Shown here in pieces: positions 50,458 to 58,580 of a DNA stretch of 64,000 nucleotides; the stretch's first letter is position 1, and each line of letters begins with the position of its first letter. Source of the DNA: Nonomuraea guangzhouensis. Its GTDB lineage: Bacteria; Actinomycetota; Actinomycetes; Streptosporangiales; Streptosporangiaceae. The stretch spans positions 62,001 to 126,000 of the forward strand of contig NZ_JAHKRM010000018.1 of NCBI RefSeq assembly GCF_019396345.1, read 5' to 3'. A program made the translations under genes and the position numbers. A model generated the notes under the pieces. The model was not told the origin of the DNA. It worked only from the letters and a program-made list of their open reading frames with translations, and made no database searches.

Positions 50458-51467
50458 CACAGCTCCGCGAGCCGCTGCCGGCGGGCCAGCACGACGAAGA
50501 ACGGCCCGCCGATGAAGGCGACCAGCAGCCCGGCCTGCACCTCGATCGGCGGCACGACGAGGCGGCCCAGGATGTCGGCGGCCAGCAGCAGGCACGGCGC
50601 GAGCAGCGCCGACAGGGGCAGCAGCAGCCGGTGGTCGGTCTCGGCGCCGGCCCGCCGGGCCACGGCCCGCGCGAGATGCGGCACCACCAGGCCGACGAAG
50701 ACGACGGGTCCGATGGCCGCGACCGCGGCGCCGGTCAGCAGCATCACGGCCGCCGCGCCCTGCAGGCGGACCAGGCCCACCCGGCGGCCCAGCCCGCGCG
50801 CCACGTCGTCGCCGAGCGCGAGGCTGTTGAGCGCGGGCGCGCACGCGAGCGCCAGCACGGCGCCCGCCAGGATGAACGGCAGCAGCTGCGGCAGCACGCC
50901 GGAGCCGTGCCCGGACAGCGACCCGGCGGACCAGAACCGGTAGCGGTTCAGCGATTCGGGATCGACGAGCACGATGGCGCTGGTCACCGAGCTGAGCAGG
51001 AACGTGACGGCCACCCCGGCCAGGGCCAGCTTGACCGGCGTCAACCCGTCGCGGCCCATCCCGGCCATCGCGTACACGACGAGGCTGGCCACCAGCGCGC
51101 CCGCGAACGCGAACCACACGAACCCGGACAGCGCGCCGATGCCGAGCACGCCCATGGAGATCACCACGCCGAACGCCGCCCCCGCGCTGACGCCGAGCAC
51201 TCCGGGGTCGGCGAGGGGGTTGCGGGTGAGGGCCTGCATGAGCGCGCCGGACAGGCCGAGCGCCGCCGCGGTGAGCACGCCGAGGAGCGTCCGCGGCACG
51301 CGTACGGACCAGATCACCTCACGCGTCTCCCCGTCCACGCCCAGGCCGCCCAGCGCCCTGACCACCTCGCCCAGGGGGATCTGGCGGGCGCCCAGGGCCA
51401 GCGACAGCAGGCAGATCAGGACGAGGGCGCCGAGCGACGCCCCCACCAGGGCGGCCCGTCGGGTCAC
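50457..51467 (-). CDS. Iron-siderophore ABC permease (FecCD), first
   Basis: A 336-aa FecCD permease: RVPRTLLGVLTAAALGLSGA, MQALTRNPLADPGVLGVSAG, IGPVVFVGLVVPHLARAVAR. The GTG start at 51467 overlaps the binding-protein stop (GTGA). It pairs with the next permease. No ATPase gene follows in the window, so the energy subunit must be encoded elsewhere. Confidence 0.92.
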   Translation of the reverse strand: MTRRAALVGASLGALVLICLLSLALGARQIPLGEVVRALGGLGVDGETREVIWSVRVPRTLLGVLTAAALGLSGALMQALTRNPLADPGVLGVSAGAAFGVVISMGVLGIGALSGFVWFAFAGALVASLVVYAMAGMGRDGLTPVKLALAGVAVTFLLSSVTSAIVLVDPESLNRYRFWSAGSLSGHGSGVLPQLLPFILAGAVLALACAPALNSLALGDDVARGLGRRVGLVRLQGAAAVMLLTGAAVAAIGPVVFVGLVVPHLARAVARRAGAETDHRLLLPLSALLAPCLLLAADILGRLVVPPIEVQAGLLVAFIGGPFFVVLARRQRLAEL

Positions 51468-52483
51468 GAGGGCAGCCCGACCTCGGTCGCCGGCTTCCCG
51501 TCCACGGCGGCCGCGAGCCGCGGCACCAGCGCGTCGAGCACGTACGGCAGGCTGAGCACGGTGAGGAAGGACACGGCGTTGCCGTCGTCGGTGCCCTCCT
51601 TCACGAACACCTCGCGCCCCTCCTTGACCACCTTGAGCCCCTTGTAGACGCTGTCACCGCGCAGCGTGGCCTGGTCCTTGTCCACGTCGGTCACGCTCCA
51701 GACGAGCGCTCCGGTGTCGAGCAGGTCGAGGCGTTCGCGGCTGATGTTCGCGCCGAACTTGTCACCGATGGCCTGGTCCAGGTCGGCGGGCAGCGTGAAG
51801 CCGAGCGAGGCGAGCAGGCGGGAGCGCGGGTCCTGGCTGCCGAAGACGAAGTAGCCCTCATAGACCGTGGCCATCAGCCCGGTCTGGCCGGCGAACTCCG
51901 GATGCTCCTCCCGCACGGCCGCGAACCGGTCCTCCACCTGCTTGACCAGCGCGTCCGCCTTCGCGGCCTCGCCCACGGCCACACCGATCTGCTTGGTCAC
52001 CTCCTGCCAGGAGATCCCGTAGTCGATGTGCTCCTTCGGCTGGGCCACCGTCGGCGCGATCTTCGACAGGGTGGTGTACTGCTCCTGGGTCAGCCCCGAG
52101 TACAGGGCCAGGATGAGATCGGGGCGCAGTGCCGCGACCTTCTCCATCTGGGGGCCGCTGCCCGTGTCCTTCAGCACCTGCGGGACCGGGGCGGAGCCGA
52201 GCTTGGGCTTGGCCCAGGGGCCGATCGCGCCCGGGTAGCCGCCGATCCACTCGGTGGTGGCGACGGGCACGATGCCGAGGGCCAGCAGGGCGTCCTGCTC
52301 GACGAGGCCGACGGTGACGATCCGCTTGGGCTTGGCGGTGATCGTCGTGCTGCCGTACTTGTGGGTGAGGGTGGCGGAGAATGCCGCCGACGCCGCCGCC
52401 ACGGGGGCCTGGGGCGTGGTGGAGCCGCATCCGGTGACCAAGGTGAGGGTCAGGGCGGCGAGCGCGTACAGGACGCGGGTCAT
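51464..52483 (-). CDS. Iron-siderophore ABC substrate-binding lipoprotein
   Basis: A 339-aa periplasmic-binding-type lipoprotein of the FepB/FhuD class III fold. The signal peptide ends in the lipobox LVTGC. PKRIVTVGLVEQDALLALGI and ALRPDLILALYSGLTQEQY are standard. GGGAG lies 9 bases before the ATG at 52483. It should capture ferric siderophore and pass it to the two permeases. The siderophore is unknown. Confidence 0.92.
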   Translation of the reverse strand: MTRVLYALAALTLTLVTGCGSTTPQAPVAAASAAFSATLTHKYGSTTITAKPKRIVTVGLVEQDALLALGIVPVATTEWIGGYPGAIGPWAKPKLGSAPVPQVLKDTGSGPQMEKVAALRPDLILALYSGLTQEQYTTLSKIAPTVAQPKEHIDYGISWQEVTKQIGVAVGEAAKADALVKQVEDRFAAVREEHPEFAGQTGLMATVYEGYFVFGSQDPRSRLLASLGFTLPADLDQAIGDKFGANISRERLDLLDTGALVWSVTDVDKDQATLRGDSVYKGLKVVKEGREVFVKEGTDDGNAVSFLTVLSLPYVLDALVPRLAAAVDGKPATEVGLPS

Positions 52484-52497
52484 TGCTGGAGACTCCC

Positions 52498-53391
52498 TTA
52501 TTCGTTGTGCTCGGCGCGGCCCAGCCGCCAGTAGCCCATGAAGGCCACGGCCCGCCGGTCCATCCCCCGCTCGGCGACCAGATGCCGCCTGAGCGTCCTG
52601 ATCACGCCCGCCTCGCCGGCCAGCCAGGCGTACAGCGGGCCGTACGGCGACTCCTCGGGCACCTCCCAGAGCTCCTCCACGTCCACGTCGACGTCCTCGA
52701 AGGAGTCCGGGGTGGGCAGCGGCGGCAGCAGCCGCTCCGCGGCGACCCTGACGGCGGGCCCGAGCAGGGCGCCGCGTTCCGCGCCGTCGCGGGCCAGCCA
52801 GGTGACCTTCACCCCGCTCGCCGTGTCGACGGGCAGGAAGTCGTCGGCGCGGGGCACCTCCATCAGGGCCTCGCCCTGGTAGCCGGCCGGCAGCCGTTCG
52901 AGGATGGAGCAGATCGCGGGGACGGCCGTCTCGTCGCCGGCGATCAGCACCGCCCCGGTGTCGGCGGGCGGGTGGAACTCCAGGCCTCCGTGCGGCCCGC
53001 TGTGCCGGGCGTCGGGGCCGAGCAGCACCGCGACGTCGCCCGGCCGCACCTCGGCCGCCCAGCGCGCCACGGGGCCGTCTCCGTGCTCGTGCAGGACCAC
53101 GTCCACGTCCACCTCGCGGGCCTCGGGGCGGACCAGGCGGGCGGTGTAGGTACGGAGCGGGTTGCGCCGCTCGTCGGGCAGCTCGCGCCAGCGCGGGAAC
53201 CAGTCGGGGCCGGACGGCAGGTGCTCCAGCCCGTGCCCGTCGACCGGCAGGATGAGCTTGATCCGCTGATCGAACCCGTTGTCCGCGAAGAGGTGCAGGT
53301 CCTCTCCCTCGAACGTCACGCGCAGGAACGACGGGCTCAGGCGGGCTAACCGGTTCACGCGTACGTCGAACATGCGAAAGGGCTCGGTCAT
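52498..53391 (-). CDS. Siderophore-interacting protein (ferric reductase)
   Basis: A 297-aa flavoprotein of the ViuB/SIP family. The FAD-binding part holds RTYTARLV (RxYT motif); the NAD(P) part holds VLIAGDETAVPAICSILE; the C-terminal arm ends VAFMGYWRLGRAEHNE. It reduces the imported ferric siderophore to release iron in the cytoplasm. The ATG at 53391 follows GAGG; it is 22 bases from the iron box, so it leads the operon SIP, binding protein, permease, permease. Confidence 0.93.
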   Translation of the reverse strand: MTEPFRMFDVRVNRLARLSPSFLRVTFEGEDLHLFADNGFDQRIKLILPVDGHGLEHLPSGPDWFPRWRELPDERRNPLRTYTARLVRPEAREVDVDVVLHEHGDGPVARWAAEVRPGDVAVLLGPDARHSGPHGGLEFHPPADTGAVLIAGDETAVPAICSILERLPAGYQGEALMEVPRADDFLPVDTASGVKVTWLARDGAERGALLGPAVRVAAERLLPPLPTPDSFEDVDVDVEELWEVPEESPYGPLYAWLAGEAGVIRTLRRHLVAERGMDRRAVAFMGYWRLGRAEHNE

Positions 53392-53413
53392 CGTCAGCTC
53401 CACCTCGTTTCGT

Positions 53414-53432
53414 TAAGGTGAGGCTAACCTAA
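53414..53432 (-). promoter_or_regulatory. DtxR/IdeR-type iron box
   Basis: TAAGGTGAGGCTAACCTAA matches the 19-base DtxR/IdeR/DmdR consensus TTAGGTTAGGCTAACCTAA at 17 positions. It lies 22 bases before the SIP gene and predicts iron repression of the whole operon. Confidence 0.9.
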
Positions 53433-53463
53433 CCGTAGCTGATCGACCAGCCCGGCCCCCGGA

Positions 53464-53513
53464 AACGGCGAACGCCCCCGTCCCTCCAGCCCGGGACGGG
53501 GGCGTTCGCCGTT
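53464..53513. terminator. 21-bp perfect hairpin
   Basis: The stem AACGGCGAACGCCCCCGTCC(C) at 53464-53484 pairs without mismatch with 53493-53513; the loop is 8 bases. It is the likely terminator for the ArsR-like transcript and insulates the iron operon promoter just beyond it. Confidence 0.85.
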
Positions 53514-53556
53514 CCGAGCCCATGTCCGGAGGACTCGGAGGTCTGCGATGTGGGCT

Positions 53557-53597
53557 GCGGCGCCGCCGAGCATCGCCCGCTCCCTCGGCGGCGCCGC
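53557..53597. repeat. 14-bp inverted repeat (second hairpin)
   Basis: GCGGCGCCGCCGAG at 53557-53570 pairs with 53584-53597 over a 13-base loop. It lies between the 21-bp hairpin and the end of the ArsR-like gene. It may be a second terminator or part of a structured RNA. Confidence 0.7.
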
Positions 53598-53674
53598 GCC
53601 CGGCATGCGGACGGAGTACGGAAGCCTGATGCAGGACATTAGGCGGAGATCGGCGGCGTCGCGACAGGGCCGGA

Positions 53675-53692
53675 CCTAGGGATATCCCTAGG
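53675..53692. repeat. 18-bp perfect palindrome over the ArsR-like stop codon
   Basis: CCTAGGGATATCCCTAGG is fully self-complementary with no loop and contains the TAG stop (53688-53690) of the ArsR-like gene. It looks more like a protein-binding site than a terminator. Its role is unknown. Confidence 0.65.
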
Positions 53693-54302
53693 CGCCTTGG
53701 CCGCCGCCGACGGGCAGCACGTCGAAGTGGACCACCACGCGTCCGGTCGCCGGATCGGGGGCGCCGGGAGACTCGACCTCCCGGCGGTCGGCCTTCGTCC
53801 GGTACCTCTCCAGCACCTCGAACACCTCGTCGCGCATCTGCCGCGTCTCGGCCACGGTGAGCCGCATCGACCGGCGGCCGAGGCCACTCGCCTGCACCCA
53901 CTCCTCGGGAGTCGTGGCCCCCTCCGCACGCCAGCGCGCCAGCTCGGCGCCACGCTGCCGGACGAGGTCGTCGAGCAGGAAGGCGAACGCGCCGGCCACC
54001 TCGGGATCGCCCGGCGCGTCGGCCGAGGGGTCGCCGTAGGAGAAGCCGCCCGGCACGATCCGCCAGTACTTCTCCTTGCCCTTGCCCAGCTCGGGCACCG
54101 TCTCGATCATGCCGTGGCGGGCCAGCTCGCGCAGGTGGTAGCTGGTCGCCCCGGTGTTCTGGTCGAGCAGGCCGGCCAGCCGGGTCGCCGTCGACGGGCC
54201 GTGCTCGTCGAGCAGCTCGTAGATGCGCAGTCGCAGCGGGTGCGCGAACGACTTCAGCGCGTTCGCGTCGAGCGTCCTGGCGGAATAGTGCTTGCTCTGC
54301 AT
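53688..54302 (-). CDS. ArsR-like winged-helix regulator
   Basis: A 204-aa regulator. Residues about 10-85 form an ArsR-type winged HTH (LKSFAHPLRLRIYELLDEHG, LDQNTGATSYHLRELARHG, EKYWRIVPGG). The rest is helical and probably a dimerisation or sensing domain; no metal-binding Cys set is present. The ATG at 54302 fits the HTH spacing. It is divergent from the MFS exporter across a palindromic gap and is probably its repressor. Confidence 0.85.
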   Translation of the reverse strand: MQSKHYSARTLDANALKSFAHPLRLRIYELLDEHGPSTATRLAGLLDQNTGATSYHLRELARHGMIETVPELGKGKEKYWRIVPGGFSYGDPSADAPGDPEVAGAFAFLLDDLVRQRGAELARWRAEGATTPEEWVQASGLGRRSMRLTVAETRQMRDEVFEVLERYRTKADRREVESPGAPDPATGRVVVHFDVLPVGGGQGA

Positions 54303-54307
54303 GGCCG

Positions 54308-54339
54308 TGCACACCTATCTTTGCAAAGAAACCTGTGCA
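54308..54339. promoter_or_regulatory. Nested palindrome in the ArsR-MFS intergenic region
   Basis: TCTTTGCAAAGA (54318-54329) is a perfect 12-bp palindrome, flanked by TGCACA (54308-54313) and its complement TGTGCA (54334-54339). It starts 6 bases from the regulator start and lies 32 bases before the exporter start. It is the likely operator. Confidence 0.75.
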
Positions 54340-54370
54340 TAGTTTTCCTTACACACTATCGGAGTGGGCC

Positions 54371-55621
54371 ATGCCACGTCTCGGCCGATCGTTCGGCTTC
54401 CTGTTGTCCTCGACCGCGCTGTCGAACCTGGCGGACGGCGTGCTCAAGGTCGGCGCGCCGCTCCTGGCCGTGTCGATGACCCGGTCCCCCACGCTGGTGT
54501 CGCTGACCGGGGCGGCCGCCACGCTGCCGTGGTTGCTGTTCGCCCTGCACGCGGGCGCGATCGCGGACCGGCTCGACCGCAGGCGGATCATGGTGCTGGC
54601 CAACCTCGCCCGTTCGGCCGTGCTCGCGGTGGCGACCGGGCTCGGCCTGCTCGGGCTGCTGAACCTGTGGGTCGTGCTGGCCGCTGTCCTGCTGGCGGGC
54701 GTGGCCGAGGTCTTCGCCGACACCTCGGCGCAGTCGGTGCTGCCGATGGCGGTGCCGCCCGAGCGCATCACGGCGGCGAACGGGCGGGTGCAGAGCGCCC
54801 AGATGATCGGCAACGAGTTCGCCGGCGCGCCGATCGCGGGCCTCGTGGTCACGCTGCTGCCCGCCGCCGTCGTCGGCGGCCCCGCCCTCCTGTACGGCGC
54901 CGCGGGCCTGCTCCTGCTGGGCATGAGGGGCTCCTACCGGACGCCTGCCGCGCGGGGCCCCAGGCGGTCCCTGCTGCGCGACATCGTGGAGGCCCAGCGC
55001 TATCTCTGGTCCCAGCGCTTCCTGCGGACCCTGGCCGTCTCTGCCGGGATGCTGAACTTCGCCAGCGCCGCCTACTGGGGAGTGTTCGTGCTGTGGGCCG
55101 TCGGGGACGGGTCGCGGATCGGAATGTCGCCCAGCGCGTACGGCCTGATGATGACCGCGCTGGCCGTCGGCGCGGTGGCCGGGTCGCTCATCTCGGAGCG
55201 GGTCTCCGGGCTGTTCGGGGAGGGCCGGACGCTGGTCGGCGCCTGGCTGGTGAGCGCCCTGCTGCACCTCGTGCCGGTGTTCTGGCCCGTCGCCTGGCTG
55301 GTGTACCCGACCGCCGTGGTGTGGGGTGTCGCCGGGGCCGCCGCCAACGTCCTGGTGATCTCCACGCGGCAGCGGCTGATCCCGGCCGAACTGCTCGGCC
55401 GGGTCAATTCGGCCTACCGGCTGATCGGCATGGGCAGCATGCCGGTGGGGGCCGCTCTCGGCGGGGTGGTGGCCGAACTGGCCGGGTTGACCGTCGTGCT
55501 CGCGGGCGCCACAGGGGTCTGCTTGATGGCCGTGGGGCTTGTGTGGCGCGCCTTACACGATCGAATTTCTCACCCCTTGACCAGCACACCTTCCGTTCTC
55601 GACACATTCAGATCACGTTAG
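54371..55621 (+). CDS. MFS exporter (EntS-like)
   Basis: A 416-aa major facilitator with about 12 membrane segments. The loop 2-3 motif is AIADRLDRRRIMVLAN; FADTSAQSVLPMAVPPERI resembles the EntS/macrolide-efflux branch. GGAG lies 7 bases before the ATG at 54371. Its closeness to an iron-siderophore operon makes siderophore export possible, but drug efflux under the ArsR-like regulator is equally likely. Confidence 0.88.
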   Translation: MPRLGRSFGFLLSSTALSNLADGVLKVGAPLLAVSMTRSPTLVSLTGAAATLPWLLFALHAGAIADRLDRRRIMVLANLARSAVLAVATGLGLLGLLNLWVVLAAVLLAGVAEVFADTSAQSVLPMAVPPERITAANGRVQSAQMIGNEFAGAPIAGLVVTLLPAAVVGGPALLYGAAGLLLLGMRGSYRTPAARGPRRSLLRDIVEAQRYLWSQRFLRTLAVSAGMLNFASAAYWGVFVLWAVGDGSRIGMSPSAYGLMMTALAVGAVAGSLISERVSGLFGEGRTLVGAWLVSALLHLVPVFWPVAWLVYPTAVVWGVAGAAANVLVISTRQRLIPAELLGRVNSAYRLIGMGSMPVGAALGGVVAELAGLTVVLAGATGVCLMAVGLVWRALHDRISHPLTSTPSVLDTFRSR

Positions 55622-55677
55622 TCACACTTTGGCCTACCCCGAGATGACATGATTACCCCGAGCAATGAGGGGATGGC

Positions 55678-56484
55678 ATGCGGGAGATCGGCGGACGGTA
55701 CCTCCTCAATGAGGAGGCCGGTCGTGGAGGTATGGGAGTCGTCTGGCGGGCCTTCGACCAGCTTCTCCATCGTGAGGTGGCGCTCAAGGAGCTGACCCTC
55801 AGCGGTGAGGCCGAGATGGTCCGCCGCCGGGTCCTCCGTGAAGCGCGGATGGCCGCTGGCCTCACCCACCCGAACATCGTCACGGTCCACGACCTCATCG
55901 AAGAGGGTGGCAAGCTCTGGATCGTGATGGAGTACCTCGACGGCCTCTCACTCCACCAACTGCTCTCTCAGGTGGGGACGTTGCCCGCGCAGTCGGTGGC
56001 GGCGATCGGGGTGCACCTGCTCGCCGCGCTGCGTACCGCGCATCAGGCAGGGGTGCTGCACCGCGATGTGAAGCCAGCCAACGTGATGCTCACCGGGGAC
56101 CGCGTGGTGCTGACGGACTTCGGCATCGCCACGGTCGAGGGCGACATACGGATGACCACGACCCGGCGGCTGCGCGGCACGCCCGCGTTCATGGCCCCCG
56201 AGCGGTTACACGGCGGTCCGGCCAGCAAGGAGGCCGACATGTGGTCGTTCGGCGCGACGCTCTACAGCGCCATCGAGGGCCAGCCGCCTTACCCCGGGCA
56301 GGACGCGGCCACGGTGCTCGGCATGGCCAGGAGCGGCGGCTACCCGCCGCCGCGCCGGGCCGGAGTGATGCGGCCGCTCATCGAGGGTCTGCTGTCCCAC
56401 GACCCGGTGCGCCGCTTCACGCCCGAGCAGACGGCCGGGCTGCTGGCGGGCATGCGGGCCAGCAGCTACCCCGCGGCGATCTGA
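55678..56484 (+). CDS. Soluble Hanks-type Ser/Thr protein kinase
   Basis: A 268-aa kinase made of the catalytic domain only. The Gly loop is EAGRGGMGVVWRA, the ATP Lys is Lys37 (VALKEL), the catalytic loop is HRDVKPANVML (Asp130), followed by TDFGIAT and GTPAFMAPERL. There is no membrane segment or sensor domain, unlike PknB. GAGGGG lies 6 bases before the ATG at 55678. The substrate is unknown. Confidence 0.93.
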   Translation: MREIGGRYLLNEEAGRGGMGVVWRAFDQLLHREVALKELTLSGEAEMVRRRVLREARMAAGLTHPNIVTVHDLIEEGGKLWIVMEYLDGLSLHQLLSQVGTLPAQSVAAIGVHLLAALRTAHQAGVLHRDVKPANVMLTGDRVVLTDFGIATVEGDIRMTTTRRLRGTPAFMAPERLHGGPASKEADMWSFGATLYSAIEGQPPYPGQDAATVLGMARSGGYPPPRRAGVMRPLIEGLLSHDPVRRFTPEQTAGLLAGMRASSYPAAI

Positions 56485-56550
56485 TCGGCCACCGCGTTAT
56501 GTGAGCGGCCGTTGCGTTATCCGACCGCTCACCGCGTTATCTGACCGGCC
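56481..56550. repeat. 20-base tandem repeats at the end of the kinase gene
   Basis: Three and a half units of 20 bases, each with the core CGCGTTAT or TGCGTTAT (cores at 56491, 56511 and 56531). They begin at the kinase stop and run into the following hairpin. No coding role is seen. Confidence 0.7.
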
Positions 56551-56571
56551 GCTACTCGCGCGCGGCCGGTC
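56543..56571. terminator. Hairpin between convergent kinase and acyltransferase genes
   Basis: GACCGGCCGC (56543-56552) pairs with GCGGCCGGTC (56562-56571), loop of 9 bases. It sits between two converging genes and can terminate both. Confidence 0.7.
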
Positions 56572-56584
56572 GGTCGGCCGGTCG

Positions 56585-57340
56585 CTATTCCTCTTCGCCC
56601 CGCTTGGCGCGGGCCTCCGCCTCGGCCGCGTCCATGGCGGCGGCCTCCTCCGGTGTGGGAGCCGTGCCGCCGAGGTGGCGGGGCTGCCACCACACGCCCG
56701 GCGGGATCTCCGGGTAGGTGCGCTGAGCCCGGTCCACCAGCTCCGACATCCGCGTGTGCAGGTCGGCGGCGTGCTGGTTGACGTCCTCGCCGCGCTTGGG
56801 GTGGATGGGCTCCCCCACCAGGATCGTGATGGGCACGTGCCGCAGGGTGAGCTGCTTGGACCGGCCCTTGGTCCAGATCCGCTGACTCCCCCACAGCGCC
56901 ATCGGGATGACCGGGACCTTGGTCGCCTGAGCCATGCGGATGGCGCCGTTCTTGATCTCCTTGACCGTGAACGAGCGGCTGATCGTCGCCTCGGCGAAGA
57001 CGCCCACCACCTCTCCCGCCTTCAGCATGCGCAGCGCCGTCGCGTACGACCCCGCACCCGCGCCCCGGTCGACCGGGATGTGATGCATGCCCCGCATCAG
57101 CGGACCCGAGATGCGGTGTTCGAACACATCCTGCTTGGCCATGAACCGCACCAGCCGCTTGGACGGCAGCGCACCGAACCCGGCGAAGATGAAGTCGAGA
57201 TAGCTGATGTGATTGCTGACCAGCACCGCTCCGCCGGTCCGCGGCACATGCTCGGTCCCTTCCATGTGGAAGCGGTAGTCGAGCACGCGAAAGAGGGTCC
57301 GCGCGGCGGCGATCACCGGCGGGTACACGATCTCAGCCAT
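56585..57340 (-). CDS. PlsC-like 1-acylglycerol-phosphate acyltransferase
   Basis: A 251-aa membrane-associated acyltransferase. Block I is SNHISYLD (NHx4D, catalytic). Block III reads FAEATISRS where the family normally has FPEGTRS. Block IV is VPVIPMALWG. The C-terminus is a charged tail (AEAEARAKRGEEE). It starts 18 bases after the P450 stop on the same strand. The role is probably in phospholipid or glycolipid acylation; the altered block III suggests an unusual acceptor. Confidence 0.85.
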   Translation of the reverse strand: MAEIVYPPVIAAARTLFRVLDYRFHMEGTEHVPRTGGAVLVSNHISYLDFIFAGFGALPSKRLVRFMAKQDVFEHRISGPLMRGMHHIPVDRGAGAGSYATALRMLKAGEVVGVFAEATISRSFTVKEIKNGAIRMAQATKVPVIPMALWGSQRIWTKGRSKQLTLRHVPITILVGEPIHPKRGEDVNQHAADLHTRMSELVDRAQRTYPEIPPGVWWQPRHLGGTAPTPEEAAAMDAAEAEARAKRGEEE

Positions 57341-57358
57341 GACCAGAAGGTAGCCTAT

Positions 57359-58534
57359 TCAGGCCGGTCGGACGGTAGTCGGGAGGCTGAGCATGCCTCG
57401 CACGTTCCCGTGCCTGGTGCGCCTGATGCCCGTGGTGTCGATCTCGTAGTCGGGCGCGATCAGCCTCGTCAGCTCCTCCAGCGCCACCCGGGCCTCCATC
57501 CTGGCCAGCGACGCGCCGAGGCAGTAGTGGCGGCCCGCGCCGAAGCTGATCAGCTTCGAGGTGTCGCGGCCCAGATCGTAGGCGTCGGGGTCGGGGAAGA
57601 CGCTCTCGTCGCGGTTGGCCGACCCGGCCAGCAACCACATCCTCGTCCCCGCCGGCAGGTCGACGCCGTGCAGGACCGTGTCCTCGGTGAGCCGCCGCGC
57701 CGTGCCCTGGGCAGGCGTGTCGTAACGTAACGACTCCTCCATCCACGGCGCGATCGCCCCGCCGAAGGCGGCGGCGCGCTGCTCCGGGTTGCGCCAGGCC
57801 CAGTACCAGGCGGCGTTGAGCAGGTGGGTGGTGGTCTCCGAGCCCGCCCCGACCAGCAGGAGCATGAACGGCACGATCTCCTCGTCGGTCAGCCCGTCGT
57901 CCGCGACGAGCACGGAGACCAGATCGTCCCGGGGCGCCTTGCGCCGCTCGGCGATGATCGAGGCGTAGTAGCCGCCCAGCGAGAAGAGATTCCGCAGTCC
58001 ATCCTCGGACGGATCGCTCCCCGGGTGATACCGGAGCAGCCCGTTGTTGCGCTCCCGTACCTCGGCCCGGTCGGACGGGGGTACGCCCATCAGCTCGGAG
58101 ATCACGTCGAGCGGCAGCTTGGCCGACAGGTCCCGGGCGAAGTCGAACGTGCCCTTCTCCAGGCCCTCCTCGACATAGCCGCGGGCGAGCCCCCTGATCA
58201 TCGGCTCCAGCGCGGCGACGCGGCGCATGGTGAAGCCGCGGGCGATGACCGACCGCATGCGGGTGTGGTCGGGCGGGTCCGTGGCCACGAACGACAGCAT
58301 CGTGCGCGCCTTCGGCCCCCAGACCCCGCCGTCGAGCACCGGGCCGTGGTCGCTGGAGTAGCGGGCGCTGTCGACGAGCGCGGCGGCTACGTCGTCGTAG
58401 CGCGACAGTGCCCAGAAGTTCAGCTCGGGATTGTGGTAAATGGGCGCTTCGCGCCGCATTCGGGCGTACACGGGGTACGGATCTTCGTTCACGGCGGGGT
58501 CGTAGGGGCTGTAGGCGAGTTCCACCCTGCCCAC
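57359..58534 (-). CDS. Cytochrome P450
   Basis: A 391-aa soluble P450. The I-helix is LLVGAGSETTTHLL, ExxR is EESLR, and the heme loop is FGAGRHYCLGASLARME with the Cys ligand. Substrate oxidation needs a ferredoxin and reductase, which are not in the window. The start is uncertain: GTG at 58534 or 58525, both with weak ribosome binding sites. It is divergent from dhaK and may be co-transcribed with the acyltransferase. Confidence 0.9.
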   Translation of the reverse strand: MGRVELAYSPYDPAVNEDPYPVYARMRREAPIYHNPELNFWALSRYDDVAAALVDSARYSSDHGPVLDGGVWGPKARTMLSFVATDPPDHTRMRSVIARGFTMRRVAALEPMIRGLARGYVEEGLEKGTFDFARDLSAKLPLDVISELMGVPPSDRAEVRERNNGLLRYHPGSDPSEDGLRNLFSLGGYYASIIAERRKAPRDDLVSVLVADDGLTDEEIVPFMLLLVGAGSETTTHLLNAAWYWAWRNPEQRAAAFGGAIAPWMEESLRYDTPAQGTARRLTEDTVLHGVDLPAGTRMWLLAGSANRDESVFPDPDAYDLGRDTSKLISFGAGRHYCLGASLARMEARVALEELTRLIAPDYEIDTTGIRRTRHGNVRGMLSLPTTVRPA

Positions 58535-58580
58535 GCTAAGACGCTTGTCCTTGCAGGGAAACGGGCAGATGTTTCTCATC

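Noticed and set aside
53424..53639. 71-codon minus-strand frame downstream of the ArsR-like gene
   Set aside because: It spans both perfect hairpins, has no ribosome binding site and is Arg/Gly-rich; the hairpins explain the sequence better.
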